This document shows positions 59,490 to 64,000 of a DNA stretch of 64,000 bases, one piece after another; within the stretch, counting starts at the first letter, position 1, and each line of letters starts with the position of its first letter. Source of the stretch: Aquilaria yunnanensis (Eukaryota > Streptophyta > Magnoliopsida > Malvales > Thymelaeaceae); the NCBI GenBank assembly GCA_039654915.1, contig CM077597.1, positions 24,402,001-24,466,000 of the forward strand, in the 5' to 3' direction. The notes beneath the pieces are model-generated. The model saw nothing but the letters and a program-made list of their open reading frames with translations. It made no database searches and was not told where the DNA came from. Both the position numbers and the translations under genes were made by a program.

Positions 59490-60044
59490 AACTTTCCTCA
59501 ATTGTTCAATTGAGTCCTCCCACAAATTTTTCCTTTGAGCAATTGAGTCCCTCAACTTCAAAATGTGTCATTTTCATCACCAAAACTCTTGGTCTAAACC
59601 AAGCATAATTCTCAGAGTGTCCAACACTCATTAATGCCCATTCCATAAATAAATTCCAAGTCTCCACGATTAAATTTCCAAGTTTCCAGATTAGGAAACT
59701 TTTTCTCTCACTAATCCGCTTAACCCAGGAATTAATCTTTTATGATTTTTCGGGTATAACAATACTCCCCACCTTAAGAAATTAGGTCCTCCAATTATTT
59801 GAATTTGGGCAATTGAGCCCAACCTACAAAAATTCCCTTGTTCAATTGAGTCCCTCACTTTTGAAGTACTTCATTTTCACCACTAATTTTCTTGGCCAAG
59901 GCCAAGCTTAATTTTTATGAATGTCCAACACTTAATTTAATGTCCCCTCACATTAATTACACTTAATTCCCAAATAAAAAAGAATTCTTTGCTCCAATTC
60001 ACTTACCCCGGGACCTAATCACTTCGGATAGTCCGGGCATTACA
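59490..60044. repeat. Diverged direct duplication at the right end of insert 2
   Basis: 59490-59771 and 59790-60044 share CAATTGAGTCC, TTTTCA(T/C)CAC, a (T)CTTGG block, GTCCAACACT and a near-identical end (GGGTATAACAATAC against GGGCATTACAATAC). Confidence 0.65.
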
Positions 60045-61160
60045 ATACCTTTTTATTGAGTCTTTCCAACCTTTTCCCGAGGTTACTATGCTCAGCATTG
60101 TGATGCTCGGATGGTCTAGCACCTCGGTGTATGTTTTTGATTTTGCCAAGCAATCTGCCTCGGTGTTATTTCTTCGGGGTATGTTCTCAATCCGTACGGC
60201 GTCAAACTCTTGGATGAGTTTTGCTACCAGCTCGTGGTATTTTGCCAAGGTTGGGTCCTTTTCCCCATAGTCTCCTACCGTCTGTCGGACCACTAGCTGG
60301 GAATCGCTGCGGGCCTTTAGGTTTCTTACGCCGATTTTTCTTGCTAGGCGCAATCCCGCTATGAGGGCTTCATACTCAGCCACATTGTTAGTGACATTGA
60401 AGCTGAACTTGATGGCCTTCATTACCTCTAGGCCTTCAGGGCCTCTGATAATTACCCCAACTCCCTGGTGTTCGGATGTCGAGGCTCCGTCAACATGCAA
60501 GGTCCATTCTGGCTCACCTTTCTCTAGGTCTGGGTGGCTATCCTCGGTGGTGGGTACTTCGGCAATGAAGTCTGCCAGTGCTTGAGCTTTTATGGCCTTC
60601 CGAGGTTCATAAGTGATGTCGTGCTCGCCAAGTTCTATACACCACTTAGAGAGTCTTCCAGAATGATCAACTTTCTGCATGACGTCCCGTAGTGGTAGGC
60701 TACTTCGGACGATGATGGGGTGAGCCTGAAAGTATGGTCGTAGTCTTCTCCCTACTAGCACCAAGGCATATATAGCTTTTTGCAACAAAGGATACCTGAC
60801 TTCGGTGCCATGCAGGGATTTGCTCACGTAATAGACCGGCCATTGCTTTGGCCCCTCTTCTTTTACAAGGACCGAACTCACAGCTTTTTCTGTGACGGCG
60901 AGGTATAGTATGAGGGGCTCTCCTTCGCGAGGTTGTCGCAGAGTAGGCAGGTTTTCCAAGTAGATTTTAAGTTCTTCCCAGGCCTTTTGGCAATCTTCAC
61001 CCCAGGGATGGTCATCACCTCCGAGGTTGTCCTCCTTTTTTGCTACCTTTGTGAGGATTTTGAAGAATGGCCGACACCGATCTCCGTATCTAGAAATAAA
61101 CCTGCTGAGGGAGGTTATCCTTCTAGTGAGTCTCTGCACATCTTTTATTGTGGTGGGAGT
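60045..61160 (-). pseudogene. pol: E5 tandem RNase H domains
   Basis: Open from 61139 down to the insert 2 junction. Gypsy RNase H (LILYLAVTEKAVSSVLVKEE, YYVSKSLHGTEVRYPLLQK, DHSGRLSKWCIELGEHDITY), then archaeal-type RNase H (EWTLHVDGASTSEHQGVG, NVAEYEALIAGLRLARKIG, RSDSQLVVRQTVGDYG), acidic residues kept. The last codons before the insert read GKGWKDSIKRY. Confidence 0.92.
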
Positions 61161-61985
61161 TCAAAACTCGAGCAGAGCCTTAATTTTTTCTGGGTTGGCA
61201 TCAATGCCTCTTTCGGATACCATGTACCCCAGGAATTTCCCCGATGTCACACCGAAGATGCATTTTTTGGGATTGAGACGGATCCCGAAGGCTCTGAGCT
61301 ACTGAAAAGTCTCCTTAAGATCCATGACGTGTTTGTCAGGCAGCTTGCTTTTGACTATCATGTCGTCGACATACACTTCCATGTTTCTCCCTATTTGGTC
61401 TTTAAAGACCTTGTTCATCAACCTTTGGTAGGTGGCTCCTGCGTTTTTGAGCCCGAAGGGCATCCTGACGTAACAGTATGTTCCCCCCTCGGTGATGAAG
61501 GCGATTTTTTCCTCATCTTCGGGGTCCATCCTTATTTGATGGTAACCACTGAAGGCGTCTAGAAAGCTTAGGAGTCCATATTCGGCAGTCAAGTCTACCA
61601 ATTGGTCTATTGGTGGGAGGGGGTATGAGTCTTTCGGGCAAGCATCGTTCAAGTTTCTGAAGTCGATGCACATTCAGAGCTTACTGCTGCCTTCTTTTGT
61701 GGCAATGACCACGTTGCTTAACCATTCGGGGTACTTGACCTCCCTGATAACCTCAGCGTCTAGCAGGCGCTGGACTTCGGTTTTGACGAAGTTATTTTTA
61801 TGGGCTGAGATGCCCCGTTTCTTTTGCCGGACAGGCTTTGCTTCCGGACTTACTTTGAGGCTATGCTGTATTACGCCAGGGTTCACCCCTGGCATATCTT
61901 TCGGCGAGTAGGCAAAGAGATCTTTATTTTCCAATAGAAAAGATACAAGTTTTTTCTTGTCACCTTCGGCCAAGCTCTTCCCTAT
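61161..61985 (-). pseudogene. pol: E5 reverse transcriptase
   Basis: Two open stretches. One runs from 61985 to the TGA at 61676-61674 (SKL*MCIDF, CGA in E2). The other runs from 61673 to a TAG near 61299 (TFQ*LRAFG). Keeps MCIDFRNLNDACPKDSYPLP, FLDAFSGYHQIRMDPEDEEK, MPFGLKNAGATYQRLMNKVF and VYVDDM. Ends at the TGA 61163-61161 shared with E3. Confidence 0.92.
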
Positions 61986-63640
61986 TCTGGTAGATTGACC
62001 TGGGACAAGTTCTACTATTTCCATTTCCACTTTCGCGATATCTTCTTCCTTGCCTTTCTCTGGTGCCTTTGCCTCCACTGTTTGTGCGAAGTTGTTTGCT
62101 GGAACTTTTCGTGCTTTGACGAACACCCTCCTTACTTCACCTTAATCTATGAAGATCTCTGCATCTCCATACTTGGTGGCGAAAGTGATAGTCAAGTACT
62201 TCACATTAGGGCGAATGTGCAGATTTCCCTGTGTCTGTCTTCCGAGGATGGCGTTGTAGGATGAAGCGACATCCATGACAATGAACCTCACCATCGTGGA
62301 GGCGTATAATTTAGCAGTCCCGTCCACCGAAGTGCCTTTCATCATCAAGGGGAGATCGATCCATCCGAGGACAGGTAATTCGGACGGTCCGACCCCGAAG
62401 GTAGGCAAGGTGACGGGCTTAAGCTCGCTGCTGGATATGCCCAAGTTCGGCAGTAGGTGTGAAAACAGGACGTCAGCGTTCGATCCATCATCGAGTAGCA
62501 CTCTTTTGACGTCCCAGTTTCCTATCCTTGCCATGATCAGCAGCGGATCGTCATGGGGAAAGATGATGGTGGATCCATCCTTTCGGGCCAGTTTCTTTGC
62601 CGGACTCTGATATCCCATGACTGCTATCTCTCTGACCTTCCTTTTTCTTTCCGAGGATGGGATCCCTGTCGTGATTGTCTGAATTACCCCGGCCGGAGGT
62701 GGAGGACGCCTTTTGGGACTTCGGTTCCTCCGCCTGTCGGAGTCATAATCCTCATCCTCGGCCTTTTCTTCTTCATCTTTTCTTCCTTTCGGAGAAGGCA
62801 TCCGCAGATATCGCCGAAGTTGGCCCAGTTTTATTAGCGACTCAATGTACTTCTTCAATTGGAAGCAGTCTTCGGTGTCGTGGCCGTGGTCGCGATGAAA
62901 CTGGCAGAACTTCTTTATGTTTTTCTTGTTGTCAGCTGTCATGGCCCTTGGCCGCCGAATCTGCGTCCCCTGCCTTTCCATCGTCATGAGGATGTTTGTC
63001 CGTGTTGTGTTCAGGGGTGTGAAAATTGGGAGTTTCCTTCCCCTTAGTCTTCGACCTCGGCCTGTCTGTTCAGTCGGATGCCGAGTTTGCTGGCTGAAGC
63101 CTTCAATGCGGGTGTGATCGGACTTCGGCCCACCCATTCTGAGCTCCTTGGCAGTCATGTGCTGTTCTGCCCTTCGGTAAAATTCGCCAAGGGTGTCTGG
63201 GGGGTCTTTAGAGAACTCATAAAATAGCTGTGAGTCCCTCCGAAGGCCCCGCGTCATGGCGAGGATGCGTATTTCGGGCCGGAAGTCCGGGACGCTCAAA
63301 GCTTCCCTGTTGAACCTTTCGACATAGTCGCATATGGTCTCTCCGTTCCTTTGCTCTATGTCGAACATTTGGACAGGCATCTTCGCCATCGGCCGGCTTC
63401 CAATAAACTGCTGCGTGAAAGCCGTGGACAACTCCTGGAACTCAGTGATGGTTCCTGGAGCCAATGAATTGTACCACGCAGTTGCCGGTCCCGTAAGGGT
63501 GACTTCGAAGCATTTGCACATGGTAGCGTCATCAGCACCATGCATTATCATGCTGCGTCTGTACTTGGTCAGATGGGCCTGTGGATCAGTGCGGCCATCA
63601 TAAATCTCTAGCCGAGGTACTTTGAAGTCGCCTGGCATGG
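61986..63640 (-). pseudogene. gag-pro: E5 gag C-terminus and protease, one frame
   Basis: Open from 63638 to 62142 (498 codons), the longest surviving Tat frame here. It shows that gag and protease are a single frame. It has the gag core (KCFEVTLTGPATAWYNSLAP), the zinc-binding segment CQFHRDHGHDTEDCFQLKKY near 62910-62855, basic EKRKVREI-like linkers, protease RVLLDDGSNADVLF near 62508-62467, and ILGRQTQGNLHIRPNVKYLT near 62250-62195. TAA at 62144-62142 replaces Gln (FIDQ); the rest, to STRIGKSL, continues in frame to RT. At 61988-61986 it has AGA where E2 and E3 have TGA. Confidence 0.93.
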
Positions 63641-64000
63641 CTGCCTCAACTACAGCCTGGATGAATGGGGACTTGTCTTCACAAAAGGTTCCCGACAGTC
63701 TAGCCCAGACGGGTTTGCGAGCTATCTATTTTTCCACCCTGTCCAGCCTTGCTAGTATCCTCTCTATAAGAACCGTGGCGTTAGGCTCTTCCTCTGGGAA
63801 GGGAGATTGTCTCCGCCTCTTCGGGGAGCGAGTTCGGGGTCGAGGGGTCAAGGACCTCGCCTCAGGCGACGAACTCCTTCGTTGTGAGACTTTGGGTCTC
63901 TTGGACCCTGTTTGTCCCACAGGCCGTTTCCCGAGGGGTATGTTTTCCGTAGAGGATTCTTCACGCGGGTCTCCACTTCCCGAACTACGATGAGTCAATT
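63641..64000 (-). pseudogene. gag: E5 gag N-terminal part, partial
   Basis: Serine/arginine/proline-rich gag segment running in from the right edge (SSSPEARSLTPRPRTRSPKR), then ILARLDRVEK and a TAG at 63728-63726 (Gln in E2), then IARKPVWARLSGTF in the same frame. The ATG and PBS are outside. Confidence 0.9.

Larger units (their letters stand above)
55998..60044 (-). mobile_element. Non-coding LTR-like insert 2 in E5, 4047 bp
   Basis: Begins TGTCGTGCCC and ends GGGCATTACA, an imperfect 10-bp inverted repeat with TG...CA ends. ATACC duplicated at 55993-55997 and 60045-60049; removing one copy restores pol continuity (compare E3 near 40180). No ORF above 93 codons and no gag or pol. Most likely a very long solo LTR, perhaps of a chromovirus (on the minus strand it starts TGTAATGCCC and ends GGGCACGACA). 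A non-autonomous element is the alternative. Confidence 0.75.
50592..64000 (-). mobile_element. Tat-lineage Ty3 retrotransposon E5, 5' end outside window
   Basis: 3' LTR 51319-50592, PPT, antisense accessory gene 52015-54387 (+), integrase from 54781, insert 2 at 55998-60044, RNase H, RT, protease and gag up to the right edge. The PBS and 5' LTR lie beyond 64000. Left flank ATCCC is the candidate target duplication. Confidence 0.93.

Noticed and set aside
60933..61562. 209-codon plus-strand ORF
   Set aside because: Complement of E5 RT and RNase H.

Overview
The window is transposable-element DNA from a plant nuclear genome. I recognise no host gene, tRNA, rRNA or CRISPR array. The plant assignment rests on the element types: a Ty1/copia element with an initiator-tRNA-Met primer site, a chromodomain Ty3 element (Tekay/Del-like), several Ty3 elements of the Tat lineage with two RNase H domains in tandem, and a plant-type LINE. 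The species cannot be told from this; a eudicot seems likely but is not shown.

Layout. 1-4567: 5' part of a minus-strand copia element (LTR, PBS, leader, and a gag-protease-integrase frame still open at the left edge). 4568-6290: decayed plus-strand Tat pol. 6718-6871: 77-bp tandem repeat. 7017-13900: an old Tat element with a plus-strand accessory gene carrying a 2.05-kb tandem duplication, convergent with minus-strand pol. 13950-14290: probable LTR promoter fragment. 16250-18117: LINE remnant. 18119-50591: a minus-strand chromovirus that received nested insertions. These are Tat element E2 (21905-32647, plus, target duplication TATAG) in its RT/RNase H linker, Tat element E3 (34611-47692, minus, CACAT) in gag, a Tat solo LTR (48414-49384, CTGGG) in its leader, and Tat element E5 (50592 to beyond 64000, minus) in its LTR. 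E3 and E5 were themselves hit by two members of one non-coding, LTR-like family: 42358-45746 (with loss of about 1 kb of E3) and 55998-60044 (clean, ATACC duplication).

Within a Tat element the order is 5' LTR, PBS, gag, protease, RT, RNase H, archaeal-type RNase H, integrase, then a convergent accessory gene on the opposite strand, PPT and 3' LTR. Gag starts 32 bases inside the 5' LTR and reads through the PBS.

The most interesting signal is the antisense accessory gene. In all three younger copies it has a TATA box just inside the 3' LTR, four exons and three short GT-AG introns at identical positions and phases (1, 1, 0). Exon 3 is exactly 260 bp in each copy. Introns on this strand are invisible to splicing of the sense genomic RNA, which would explain how they survive retrotransposition. 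All copies carry stops or frameshifts, so present activity is doubtful.
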